DNA of 64,000 nt. Origin: Streptomyces venezuelae (GTDB lineage Bacteria > Actinomycetota > Actinomycetes > Streptomycetales > Streptomycetaceae). The notes under the pieces were generated by a model, which made no database searches, had not been told where the DNA came from, and worked only from the letters and a program-made list of their open reading frames with translations. Below are positions 47,542 to 55,471 of the stretch, piece after piece. The stretch spans positions 4,836,001 to 4,900,000 of the forward strand of contig NZ_CP029191.1 of the NCBI RefSeq assembly GCF_008642335.1, read 5' to 3'. How positions within the stretch are numbered: position 1 is the first letter of the stretch; each line of letters starts with the position of its first letter. The translations under genes and the position numbers were made by a program.

Positions 47542-48666
47542 GTGACTGAGATCGAGATCGGGCGCGGCAAGCGCGGCCGCCGCGCGTACGCCTTCGACGA
47601 CATCGCCGTCGTACCGAGCCGGCGCACCCGCGACCCGAAGGAGGTCTCGATCGCGTGGCAGATCGACGCCTACCGCTTCGAGCTGCCCTTCCTGGCCGCT
47701 CCGATGGACTCCGTGGTCTCCCCGCAGACCGCCATCCGCATCGGTGAGCTGGGCGGCCTCGGCGTCCTGAACCTCGAGGGCCTCTGGACGCGGTACGAGG
47801 ACCCGCAGCCCCTCCTCGACGAGATCGCCGAGCTGGACGCGGAGACCGCGACCCGGCGCCTCCAGGAGATCTACGCGGCCCCCATCAAGGCCGACCTCAT
47901 CGGGCAGCGCATCAAGGAGGTGCGCGACGCCGGTGTGGTCACCGCCGCCGCGCTCTCCCCGCAGCGCACCGCCGAGTTCTCCAAGGCCGTCGTGGACGCC
48001 GGTGTCGACATCTTCGTGATCCGCGGCACCACCGTCTCCGCCGAGCACGTGTCGGGCGCCGCCGAGCCGCTGAACCTGAAGCAGTTCATCTACGAGCTGG
48101 ACGTCCCGGTCATCGTCGGCGGCTGCGCCACGTACACGGCCGCGCTGCACCTGATGCGCACGGGCGCCGCGGGTGTCCTCGTCGGCTTCGGCGGCGGCGC
48201 CGCGCACACCACGCGCAACGTCCTCGGCATCCAGGTGCCGATGGCCACCGCGGTCGCCGACGTCGCGGCCGCCCGCCGTGACTACATGGACGAGTCCGGC
48301 GGTCGCTACGTCCACGTCATCGCCGACGGCGGCGTGGGCTGGTCCGGCGACCTGCCCAAGGCCATCGCCTGCGGCGCCGACTCCGTGATGGTGGGCTCCC
48401 CGCTGGCCCGCGCCACGGACGCGCCCGGCAAGGGCCACCACTGGGGCATGGAGGCCGTCCACGAGGACGTGCCGCGCGGCAAGAAGGTCGACCTCGGCAC
48501 GGTCGGCACCACGGAGGAGATCCTCACCGGTCCGTCGCACATCCCGGACGGCTCGATGAACTTCTTCGGAGCGCTGCGCCGCGCCATGGCGACCACGGGC
48601 TACAGCGAGCTCAAGGAGTTCCAGCGCGTCGAGGTGACGGTCGCGGACTCGCAGCACAAGCGGTGA
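47542..48666 (+). CDS. guaB3: GuaB3 family IMP dehydrogenase-like protein
   Basis: 374 residues, related to IMP dehydrogenase but without CBS domains. ARRAYAFDDIAVVPSRRTRD-type opening and the TIM-barrel core are present. Where GuaB has the catalytic GPGSICTTR, this has GFGGGAAHTTR, with His in the cysteine position. GuaB3 proteins are found in actinobacteria next to guaB2; their reaction in this lineage is not settled. A 14-bp terminator follows. Confidence 0.9.
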   Translation: MTEIEIGRGKRGRRAYAFDDIAVVPSRRTRDPKEVSIAWQIDAYRFELPFLAAPMDSVVSPQTAIRIGELGGLGVLNLEGLWTRYEDPQPLLDEIAELDAETATRRLQEIYAAPIKADLIGQRIKEVRDAGVVTAAALSPQRTAEFSKAVVDAGVDIFVIRGTTVSAEHVSGAAEPLNLKQFIYELDVPVIVGGCATYTAALHLMRTGAAGVLVGFGGGAAHTTRNVLGIQVPMATAVADVAAARRDYMDESGGRYVHVIADGGVGWSGDLPKAIACGADSVMVGSPLARATDAPGKGHHWGMEAVHEDVPRGKKVDLGTVGTTEEILTGPSHIPDGSMNFFGALRRAMATTGYSELKEFQRVEVTVADSQHKR

Positions 48667-48693
48667 CGCTCGCGCTGGACGCATGACGTCACG

Positions 48694-48727
48694 AAAGGGC
48701 CCGGACGCCGACGCGTCCGGGCCCTTT
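48694..48727 (+). terminator. Terminator after guaB3
   Basis: A perfect 14-bp stem AAAGGGCCCGGACG (48694-48707) and CGTCCGGGCCCTTT (48714-48727) with a six-base loop. Because both ends carry A or T runs it can work in both directions, serving guaB3 and the convergent dehydrogenase gene. Confidence 0.9.
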
Positions 48728-48752
48728 CCCGTGTGGGGGCACGCGCGCGTGC

Positions 48753-50006
48753 CTAGAGGCGGTGGGCGGCGCCCGCCGGGGTCGCGCCCCGCGTGTCGAG
48801 GAGCAGCTGCGCCTTCACGGCGAGGCCTTGCAGGTCGTACGTGCGGTGGTGCTGGAGCAGGATCGTCAGGTCGGCGTCGGCCGCGGCCTCGTAGAGGGAG
48901 TCCGCGCGCGGGACGGGGCGGCCGAGCACGCTCCAGTTGGGCACGTACGGGTCGTGGTAGCTGACGGCGGCGCCGAGCTCCATGAGGCGGGTCGCCACCT
49001 CCTGGGCGGGGGCACCCTGCTGGTCGGCGAGGTCGGGCTTGTAGGTGACGCCGAGGAGCAGGACGCGGGCGCCGCGGACGGACTTGCCGTGCTCGTTGAG
49101 CAGGGTCGCCGAGCGCTGGATCACGTACTGGGGCATGCGGTCGTTGACCTGCTGGGCCAGCTCGACCATGCGCAGGGGGCGGGCGCCGTGGGAGGGGGCC
49201 GGGACGTCCAGGGGGACGCCGTGGCCGCCGACGCCGGGCCCGGGGCGGAACGCCTGGAAGCCGAAGGGCTTGGTCTCGGCGCAGCGGATGACGTCCCACA
49301 GGTCGATGCCGAGGTCGTGGCAGAGCACCGCCATCTCGTTGACCAGGGCCATGTTCACGTGCCGGTAGTTGGTCTCCAGGAGGTGGACGGTCTCCGCCTC
49401 GCGGGGGCCGCGGGCGCGGACGACCTTGTCGGTGAGGCGGCCGTAGAAGGTGGCGGCGGACTCGGTGCAGGCCGGGGTGAGGCCGCCGATGACCTTGGGG
49501 GTGCCCGCGTAGCCGTGGGTGCGGTTGCCGGGGTCGAGGCGGCCGGGTGAGTAGGCGAGGTGGAAATCGCGTCCGGCGCGCAGGCCCGAGCCCGCTTCGA
49601 GAATCGGACGGAGGAATTCCTCGGTGGTCCCCGGGTACGCGGGGGATTCGAGGATCACGGTGGTGTGCGGGCGCAGGCGGGCGGCCAGCGCGTGCGCCGC
49701 TTCGGCCACCTGGCCGAGGTCGAGCGAGCGGTCGGCCGCCGGCGGAGTGGGGGCGCAGATGACAGCGGTGCGGACCCGGCCGAGCGCGGCCGGGTCGACG
49801 GTCGGCCGGAAGCCCCCCGAGAGCATCCGGCGGACGTCGGCGGCGGTGAGGGTGGACTCGGCGCCGTCGCAGGGCTGCCGGCCGCCGGCCAGGTCCGCGG
49901 CGCGGGCCGGGTCGTAGCCGATGGTGTCGATGCCGCGTGCGACGGCGGCCTGGGCGAGGGGCAGGCCGAGGTGGCCGAGACCGATGACGGCGAGATCTGC
50001 GGGCAT
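48753..50006 (-). CDS. UDP-sugar (UDP-ManNAc type) dehydrogenase homologue lacking the catalytic cysteine
   Basis: 417 residues from ATG 50006 (MPADLAVIGLGHLGLPLAQA). Rossmann motif GLGHLGLP, then ESPAYPGTTEE, YSPGRLDPGN and the helix LLETNYRHVNMALVNEMAVL mark the UDP-glucose/UDP-ManNAc dehydrogenase family. The active cysteine of GGHCIPVDP is replaced: here GPGVGGHGVPLDVPAP. The lysine usual in EAAKLLEN is His (ETVHLLET). The C-terminal domain (VLLLGVTYKPDLADQQGAPA) is intact. It is likely a pseudoenzyme or has a changed reaction. Confidence 0.85.
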   Translation of the reverse strand: MPADLAVIGLGHLGLPLAQAAVARGIDTIGYDPARAADLAGGRQPCDGAESTLTAADVRRMLSGGFRPTVDPAALGRVRTAVICAPTPPAADRSLDLGQVAEAAHALAARLRPHTTVILESPAYPGTTEEFLRPILEAGSGLRAGRDFHLAYSPGRLDPGNRTHGYAGTPKVIGGLTPACTESAATFYGRLTDKVVRARGPREAETVHLLETNYRHVNMALVNEMAVLCHDLGIDLWDVIRCAETKPFGFQAFRPGPGVGGHGVPLDVPAPSHGARPLRMVELAQQVNDRMPQYVIQRSATLLNEHGKSVRGARVLLLGVTYKPDLADQQGAPAQEVATRLMELGAAVSYHDPYVPNWSVLGRPVPRADSLYEAAADADLTILLQHHRTYDLQGLAVKAQLLLDTRGATPAGAAHRL

Positions 50007-50054
50007 GGCGGTGGGCCGTCCTCCCAATAGCCGGAGTGGGACGAGTGCGCAAGC

Positions 50055-50152
50055 CCTGTGGACAAGGCGGACCAGCGCAATGTCAGACTAGGAGTAAATA
50101 TGACCGATTTGCGGTATTGCACCGCGCAGGGCTCCGGAGTGTTGTCCACAGG
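50055..50152. promoter_or_regulatory. Pair of perfect DnaA boxes in inverted orientation
   Basis: TGTGGACAA (50057-50065) and TTGTCCACA (50142-50150) are exact copies, in opposite strands, of the Streptomyces DnaA box consensus. With flanks they form an 11-bp inverted repeat (CCTGTGGACAA / TTGTCCACAGG). They flank a relatively AT-rich stretch between the divergent dehydrogenase and glpD genes. This is not oriC; it may titrate DnaA or let DnaA control these promoters. Confidence 0.65.
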
Positions 50153-50237
50153 CTGGGGCCGCGTTCAGCGGGCGACGGAGAAATCTGGGCATGATGTGAG
50201 TCCGACCACACCCGATCACAGCGGGAGGCAGCGGTGA
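50100..50237 (+). CDS. Possible 45-aa leader ORF of glpD
   Basis: An ATG at 50100 has a near ideal ribosome binding site (AGGAG, five-base spacer) and opens a 45-codon frame, MTDLRYCTAQGSGVLSTGWG onward. Its TGA overlaps the glpD GTG (GTGA), which would couple the two. The codon bias is weaker than in real genes here, and the frame crosses a DnaA box. It may be a regulatory leader peptide or chance. Confidence 0.3.
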   Translation: MTDLRYCTAQGSGVLSTGWGRVQRATEKSGHDVSPTTPDHSGRQR

Positions 50238-51943
50238 GGACAGCGACACTGGGGCCGGCGGAGCGCGCCGAGTCACTGGCGGGAATGGCCGAACGGGAGC
50301 TGGACATCCTGGTCGTGGGCGCGGGCGTGGTCGGCGCGGGCACGGCACTCGACGCGGTGACGCGCGGCCTGTCCACCGGCCTGGTCGAGGCCCGCGACTG
50401 GGCGTCCGGCACGTCGAGCCGGTCGAGCAAGCTGATCCACGGCGGCCTGCGCTATCTGGAGATGCTCGACTTCGCCCTCGTGCGGGAGGCGCTGAAGGAG
50501 CGCGGCCTGCTCCTGGAGCGCCTCGCCCCGCACCTCGTGAAACCGGTCCCGTTCCTCTACCCCTTGCAGCACAAGGGCTGGGAGAGGTTGTACGCCGGAT
50601 CGGGCGTCGCGCTCTACGACGCGATGTCGATGTCGCGCGGACACGGCCGCGGTCTGCCCATGCACCGTCACCTGACCCGCCGCCACGCCCTGCGCGTCGC
50701 CCCGTGCCTGAAGAAGGACGCACTGGTCGGCGCCATGCAGTACTACGACGCCCAGATGGACGACGCGCGCTACGTGGCGACGCTGGTCCGCACCGCTTCG
50801 GCGTACGGCGCGAAGGTCGCCAACCGCGCCAAGGTCACCGGCTTCCTGCGCGAGGGCGAGCGCGTCGTCGGCGCCCGGGTGCAGGACGTCGAGGGCGGCG
50901 GGGAGTACGAGATCCGGGCCAAGCAGGTCGTGAACGCGACCGGCGTGTGGACGGACGACACCCAGGCGATGGTCGGCGAGCGCGGCCAGTTCCACGTCAG
51001 GGCGTCCAAGGGCATCCACCTCGTCGTGCCCAAGGACCGCATCAACGCGACGACCGGACTGATCCTGCGCACCGAGAAGAGCGTCCTCTTCGTCATCCCG
51101 TGGGGCCGCCACTGGATCGTGGGCACCACCGATACGGACTGGGACCTCGACAAGGCCCACCCGGCGGCCTCCAGCGCCGACATCGACTACCTCCTGGAGC
51201 ACGTGAACTCGGTGCTCGCCCGCCCCCTCTCCAGGGACGACGTGCAAGGGGTGTACGCGGGCCTGCGGCCGCTGCTCGCCGGCGAGTCGGACGCCACGAG
51301 CAAGCTCTCCCGCGAACACACCGTCGCGCACCCCGCCCCGGGCCTGGTCGTCGTCGCGGGCGGCAAGTACACGACGTACCGAGTGATGGCCAAGGACGCC
51401 GTCGACGAGGCGGTGCACGCCCTGGACCAGCGTGTCGCCGACTGCGTCACGGAGGACATCCCGCTGGTCGGCGCCGAGGGGTACAAGGCGCTGTGGAACG
51501 CCCGCGCGAGGATCGCCGCCCGGACGGGCCTTCATGTGGTGCGCGTGGAGCACCTGTTGAACCGGTTCGGCTCGATGGCCGAAGAAGTCCTCGAACTCAT
51601 CGCCGCGGACCCGGCCCTCGGCGCTCCCCTGCAGGCGGCCGACGACTACCTGCGGGCCGAGGTGGTCTACGCGGCGTCGCACGAGGGCGCCCGCCACCTG
51701 GACGACGTGCTGACCCGGCGGACCCGCATCTCCATCGAGACGTTCGACCGGGGCACGCGCAGCGCCCGGGAGTGCGCCGAGCTGATGGCGCCGGTCCTCG
51801 GCTGGGACAAGGACCAGATCGAGCGGGAGGTGCAGCACTACGAAAAGCGGGTGGAGGCCGAGCGGGAGTCGCAGCGGCAGCCGGACGACCTGACGGCGGA
51901 CGCGGCACGCCTCGGGGCGCCCGACATCGTGCCGCTCAACTGA
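50234..51943 (+). CDS. glpD: Glycerol-3-phosphate dehydrogenase (FAD)
   Basis: Oxidises glycerol-3-phosphate to dihydroxyacetone phosphate and passes electrons to quinone at the membrane (569 residues). The FAD motif is ILVVGAGVVGAGTALDAVTR. SSRSSKLIHGGLRYLE, IPWGRHWIVGTTDTDWD and AGLRPLLAG are family blocks, and a C-terminal helical domain ends it. GTG start at 50234 with GGGAGGCAGC upstream. There is no glycerol kinase or transporter gene nearby. Confidence 0.95.
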   Translation: MRTATLGPAERAESLAGMAERELDILVVGAGVVGAGTALDAVTRGLSTGLVEARDWASGTSSRSSKLIHGGLRYLEMLDFALVREALKERGLLLERLAPHLVKPVPFLYPLQHKGWERLYAGSGVALYDAMSMSRGHGRGLPMHRHLTRRHALRVAPCLKKDALVGAMQYYDAQMDDARYVATLVRTASAYGAKVANRAKVTGFLREGERVVGARVQDVEGGGEYEIRAKQVVNATGVWTDDTQAMVGERGQFHVRASKGIHLVVPKDRINATTGLILRTEKSVLFVIPWGRHWIVGTTDTDWDLDKAHPAASSADIDYLLEHVNSVLARPLSRDDVQGVYAGLRPLLAGESDATSKLSREHTVAHPAPGLVVVAGGKYTTYRVMAKDAVDEAVHALDQRVADCVTEDIPLVGAEGYKALWNARARIAARTGLHVVRVEHLLNRFGSMAEEVLELIAADPALGAPLQAADDYLRAEVVYAASHEGARHLDDVLTRRTRISIETFDRGTRSARECAELMAPVLGWDKDQIEREVQHYEKRVEAERESQRQPDDLTADAARLGAPDIVPLN

Positions 51944-51983
51944 CGTTTCTCCGGGCAGGCTCAATGGGGGACGGGACACCCTC

Positions 51984-53153
51984 CTAAGGGGAGCGCGGGC
52001 AGAACTCGGCCGTGAGGAGGGCCGCTTCCAGGGCCGAGCCGGTCGGCTTGTCCGTGTTGACCCGGAAGGTGACGACCCGTCGGCCGTCGCGGGTGGCGGC
52101 GGTGCGGACGTAACTGCCGGTGATGCGGCCGTTGTGGCCCCAGACGGTGGTGCCGCAGGGAAGCGTCCGCGGATACAGGCCCATGCCGTAGTGGCCGTGT
52201 GCCGGGCGGGTGTTGAGCATCTCCCGCAGCAGGGGCGCGGGCAGGAGCCGGCCGGAGAGCAGGGCGGCGTAGAAGCGGTTCAGGTCGGCGAGGGTGGAGA
52301 TCAGCTCGCCCGCGGCGCCTGCCACGCGCGGGTCGAGCGCGGTGACGTCCCGGCCGCCGTTCGTAAAGGCGCGGCCGTGCGGGGAGGGGAGCGTGGTGCG
52401 GGCACCGGGGAACGAGGTGCCGGTGAGACGGAGGGGGCGGAGGATGCGGCGTTCGGCTTCGGTGGCGTACGAGTTGCCGGTGACCCGCTCGATGACCATG
52501 CCGAGGACGACGTAGTTGGTGTTGGAGTACGCCCAGCGGCCCATGGGGGAAGGGCGGTGGGCGAGGGCGATGCGGACGGCGAGAGCGGGAGTGAGGGGGA
52601 CGGTGCCTTTGGTGACGGCGGTGAAGTCGTAGAGGCCGCTGGTGTGGGTGAGCAGGGCGCGCAGGGTGATCGTGCGGCCGTCGACGCCCGGTCCGCGGAC
52701 GAGTCCGGGCAGATGGTGTGCGACCGGGTCGGACAGGGACAGACGGTGTTCCGCGGCGAGTTGGAGGACGACCGTGGCGATGAATGTCTTGGTGATGCTG
52801 CCCACCCTGAAGTGGTCGGCGCGGGACAGGGAGGGGCCGGTGCGGGTGAAGTGGAGATAGGGGCGCGGGCTCGGCGCGGCGGGGTCCGGCCGTTCGGTGT
52901 CCGGCTGTTCCGGGTTCGGCCGTGCGGGGCGTCGCACGGAGACGGGAGATGCCTGGTGGCGTAGGGTGCGTGCACCCGGGGGCGGTTCGGGCTGAGTGCT
53001 GCTCAGGAGTGCCGCGGCCGGGGCCTTGCCCCGGGTGGTGAGCAGCGGAAGAGTGGCGTCCGTGGCCGGTGCCGCGGGTTGTGGGCGGCCCGCCGCCAGG
53101 CCGATGAGCGCCGCCACCAGCAGGATGGCCGGTGTCGAGCGCGGTGTCGGCAA
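51984..53153 (-). CDS. Serine beta-lactamase-fold D-alanyl-D-alanine carboxypeptidase-like protein
   Basis: 389 residues, TTG start at 53153 with GGAGGA seven bases upstream. Signal peptide (STPAILLVAALIGLAAG), then a Pro-rich region of about 80 residues. The class C/R61-type active site is SITK (VGSITKTFIATVV; the serine nucleophile and lysine), YSN (WAYSNTNYVVLG) and HNG (WGHNGRITG). It acts outside the membrane, on peptidoglycan stems or related amides or esters. It is divergent from the kinase cluster, with which it may share cell-wall biology. Confidence 0.88.
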   Translation of the reverse strand: MPTPRSTPAILLVAALIGLAAGRPQPAAPATDATLPLLTTRGKAPAAALLSSTQPEPPPGARTLRHQASPVSVRRPARPNPEQPDTERPDPAAPSPRPYLHFTRTGPSLSRADHFRVGSITKTFIATVVLQLAAEHRLSLSDPVAHHLPGLVRGPGVDGRTITLRALLTHTSGLYDFTAVTKGTVPLTPALAVRIALAHRPSPMGRWAYSNTNYVVLGMVIERVTGNSYATEAERRILRPLRLTGTSFPGARTTLPSPHGRAFTNGGRDVTALDPRVAGAAGELISTLADLNRFYAALLSGRLLPAPLLREMLNTRPAHGHYGMGLYPRTLPCGTTVWGHNGRITGSYVRTAATRDGRRVVTFRVNTDKPTGSALEAALLTAEFCPRSP

Positions 53154-53300
53154 GGCGGGTTCCTCCTCGTGCGCGGTCCATCATGGGGCACGGAGGGGGG
53201 CCGGCGGACCCTGGGCACCGACCGGTCCCCGAGTAAGGGACAATGAAGGCTCTGTCAGGGCGGGTTGCTCGGGTAGCAGCGGTAGCAGCAGAGGGGACGC

Positions 53301-55343
53301 ATGTCGGACGCGGAGCAGACGGGTGACGCCCGTCGGGACAAGAGCGAACGTCTCCTCGCCGGCCGGTACCGGCTGGGAGAGGTGCTCGGCCGCGGAGGCA
53401 TGGGCACCGTCTGGCGCGCCAAGGACGAAACCCTTGGGCGTACGGTCGCGGTGAAGGAGCTGCGGTTCCCCTCGAGCATCGACGAGGAGGAGAAGCGGCG
53501 GCTCATCACGCGTACGTTGCGTGAGGCCAAGGCGATCGCGCGGATCCGCAACACCAGCGCCGTGACGGTCTACGACGTGGTCGACGAGGACGACCGGCCG
53601 TGGATCGTGATGGAACTCGTCGAGGGCAAGTCGCTCGCCGAGGCGATCCGCGAGGACGGCACGCTCACGCCGCGGCGCGCCGCCGAGGTCGGGCTCGCCG
53701 TGCTCGACGTGCTGCGCTCCGCGCACCGCGAGGGCATCCTGCACCGCGACGTGAAGCCGTCGAACGTGCTGATCGCCGAGGACGGCAGGGTCGTCCTCAC
53801 GGACTTCGGCATCGCCCAGGTCGAGGGCGACCCGTCGATCACGTCGACCGGCATGCTCGTGGGTGCCCCCTCGTACATCTCGCCGGAGCGTGCCCGGGGA
53901 CACAAGCCGGGTCCCGCGGCCGACCTGTGGTCGCTGGGCGGCCTGCTGTACGCGGCCGTGGAGGGCGTGCCCCCGTACGACAAGGGGTCGGCCATCGCGA
54001 CCCTCACCGCGGTGATGACCGAGGACGTCGAACAGCCCGTCAATGCCGGACCGTTGGAGAAGGTCATCTACGGCCTGCTCGCCAAGGACCCCGAGCAGCG
54101 GCTCGACGACGCCGGGGCGCGTGCGCTCCTCAAGGACGTCATCTACGCCCCCGAGACCAAGCCGGAGCCCGAGCCGGTCGAGGCGACCAAGGTCGTGCCG
54201 CTGCCGCCCGCCCCGCCCAAGCCGCCGAAGGCGTCGCGGGTCCCGAAGCCGAGCAGGCCGAGCAGGCTGACGAAGGCGCCGAAGGGTGCTGCTGCCGGCG
54301 CGGCGGGAGCGGCCGGCGCTGCCGGTGCCGCTCACGGGTCGGTCGGGTCCTCCGCCCCCGCCCGGAATGCCGGGACGGCGACGACGTACGGGACGGCGCG
54401 TCGCGAGGGGCGCAAGCCCGGGGAGACGGCCGAGCGGTTGAAGGGCGCCCTGCAGTCCGTGCGCAAGGCGGCCGCGTCCGCCTCCGCGAAGGGGACCACG
54501 AGCGGAACCGCGGCCAACGGGTCCGCGGCCAACGGAGTCGGGGGCGTGCCGCCCAGGGCACCCGCGAAGGCGTCGCTCACCGACGTGGTGCCGCGCCGGA
54601 CGCTGGTCATAGTGACCATGGTGGTCGTGCTCGCCGTGCTCGGCACGGTGCTCGCCCTCGCCCTCGGCGACGACAACGCGGACAGCAAGGACAACAAGGG
54701 CGGCGACAAGGCCGCGTCCGCCGGGGCGACCAGCGGGGACCCGGGCAAGGACGACGGCAAGGACAAGGACACCGGCAAGGAGAGCGACCAGGGCTCCGGC
54801 ACCGGTACGGGCGAGGACGGCAAGGACCCCGGCAAGGACGAGAGTTCCGGCCCGGACGACGGCAAGAGCGACGACCCGGGCAAGGACGACGACGCCAAGA
54901 AGCCGGAGGACGGCGCCGAGTCGACGTACAAGCACTCCCAGGGCTTCGAGATCGGACTCCCCAAGGGCTGGAAGTACCAGTCCACGGGCCGGGCGGGCGC
55001 GCGGTTCGGCGGCCCCGACGGGCAGAAGCTGCTCGTCGGCTGGACGACGACGCCCAAGGACAACCCGGTCGGCGACTGGAAGAACCAGGAAAAGTACATG
55101 GTCCGGCCGCAGTACGACCGGATCCGTATAGAGAAGGTCGGCTTCCGCGGCTGGAACACGGCCGACTGGGAGTTCACCTACGTGGAGGGCGGGACCAAGT
55201 ACCGGTCGATAGACCGCGGCTTCGTCGTCAACGGCGGACTCGGCTACGGAATGATGTACACGGCCAAGGCGGACGACTGGGGCAGCGAGAAGCGTCGTGC
55301 CACGTGGCGGACCTTCACGAAGACGTTCGAGCCGAAGTCCTGA
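53301..55343 (+). CDS. Membrane serine/threonine protein kinase 1 of 5
   Basis: 680 residues. Kinase domain about 20-280: glycine loop GRGGMG, K52 in VAVKEL, catalytic HRDVKPSN (D150), DFG (D168), APE-like SPERARG. A long Ala/Pro/Lys linker with GAAGAAGAAGAA follows, then one transmembrane helix (about 432-453) and a 100-residue Lys/Asp/Gly-rich spacer (GKDDGKDKDTGKE). The end is an outside domain from about 545 (QGFEIGLPKGWKYQ ... FTYVEGGTKYRSIDRG). It should sense envelope signals and phosphorylate cytoplasmic targets. Confidence 0.93.
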   Translation: MSDAEQTGDARRDKSERLLAGRYRLGEVLGRGGMGTVWRAKDETLGRTVAVKELRFPSSIDEEEKRRLITRTLREAKAIARIRNTSAVTVYDVVDEDDRPWIVMELVEGKSLAEAIREDGTLTPRRAAEVGLAVLDVLRSAHREGILHRDVKPSNVLIAEDGRVVLTDFGIAQVEGDPSITSTGMLVGAPSYISPERARGHKPGPAADLWSLGGLLYAAVEGVPPYDKGSAIATLTAVMTEDVEQPVNAGPLEKVIYGLLAKDPEQRLDDAGARALLKDVIYAPETKPEPEPVEATKVVPLPPAPPKPPKASRVPKPSRPSRLTKAPKGAAAGAAGAAGAAGAAHGSVGSSAPARNAGTATTYGTARREGRKPGETAERLKGALQSVRKAAASASAKGTTSGTAANGSAANGVGGVPPRAPAKASLTDVVPRRTLVIVTMVVVLAVLGTVLALALGDDNADSKDNKGGDKAASAGATSGDPGKDDGKDKDTGKESDQGSGTGTGEDGKDPGKDESSGPDDGKSDDPGKDDDAKKPEDGAESTYKHSQGFEIGLPKGWKYQSTGRAGARFGGPDGQKLLVGWTTTPKDNPVGDWKNQEKYMVRPQYDRIRIEKVGFRGWNTADWEFTYVEGGTKYRSIDRGFVVNGGLGYGMMYTAKADDWGSEKRRATWRTFTKTFEPKS

Positions 55344-55471
55344 GCCGGGATCTCGAATCCCCTCAAACGGTTCACCGACGGCACGTATCGTGAGTGCTTG
55401 CGGACCGTAAGCAGCCGCAATGCGCCGCAAGACGAACGGATTCGACCACCGGGCGGACAGGGGAAGGCATC

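Noticed and set aside
50055..50152. Chromosomal replication origin
   Set aside because: Only two DnaA boxes, no dnaA, dnaN or long box cluster; oriC in Streptomyces has many boxes between dnaA and dnaN.
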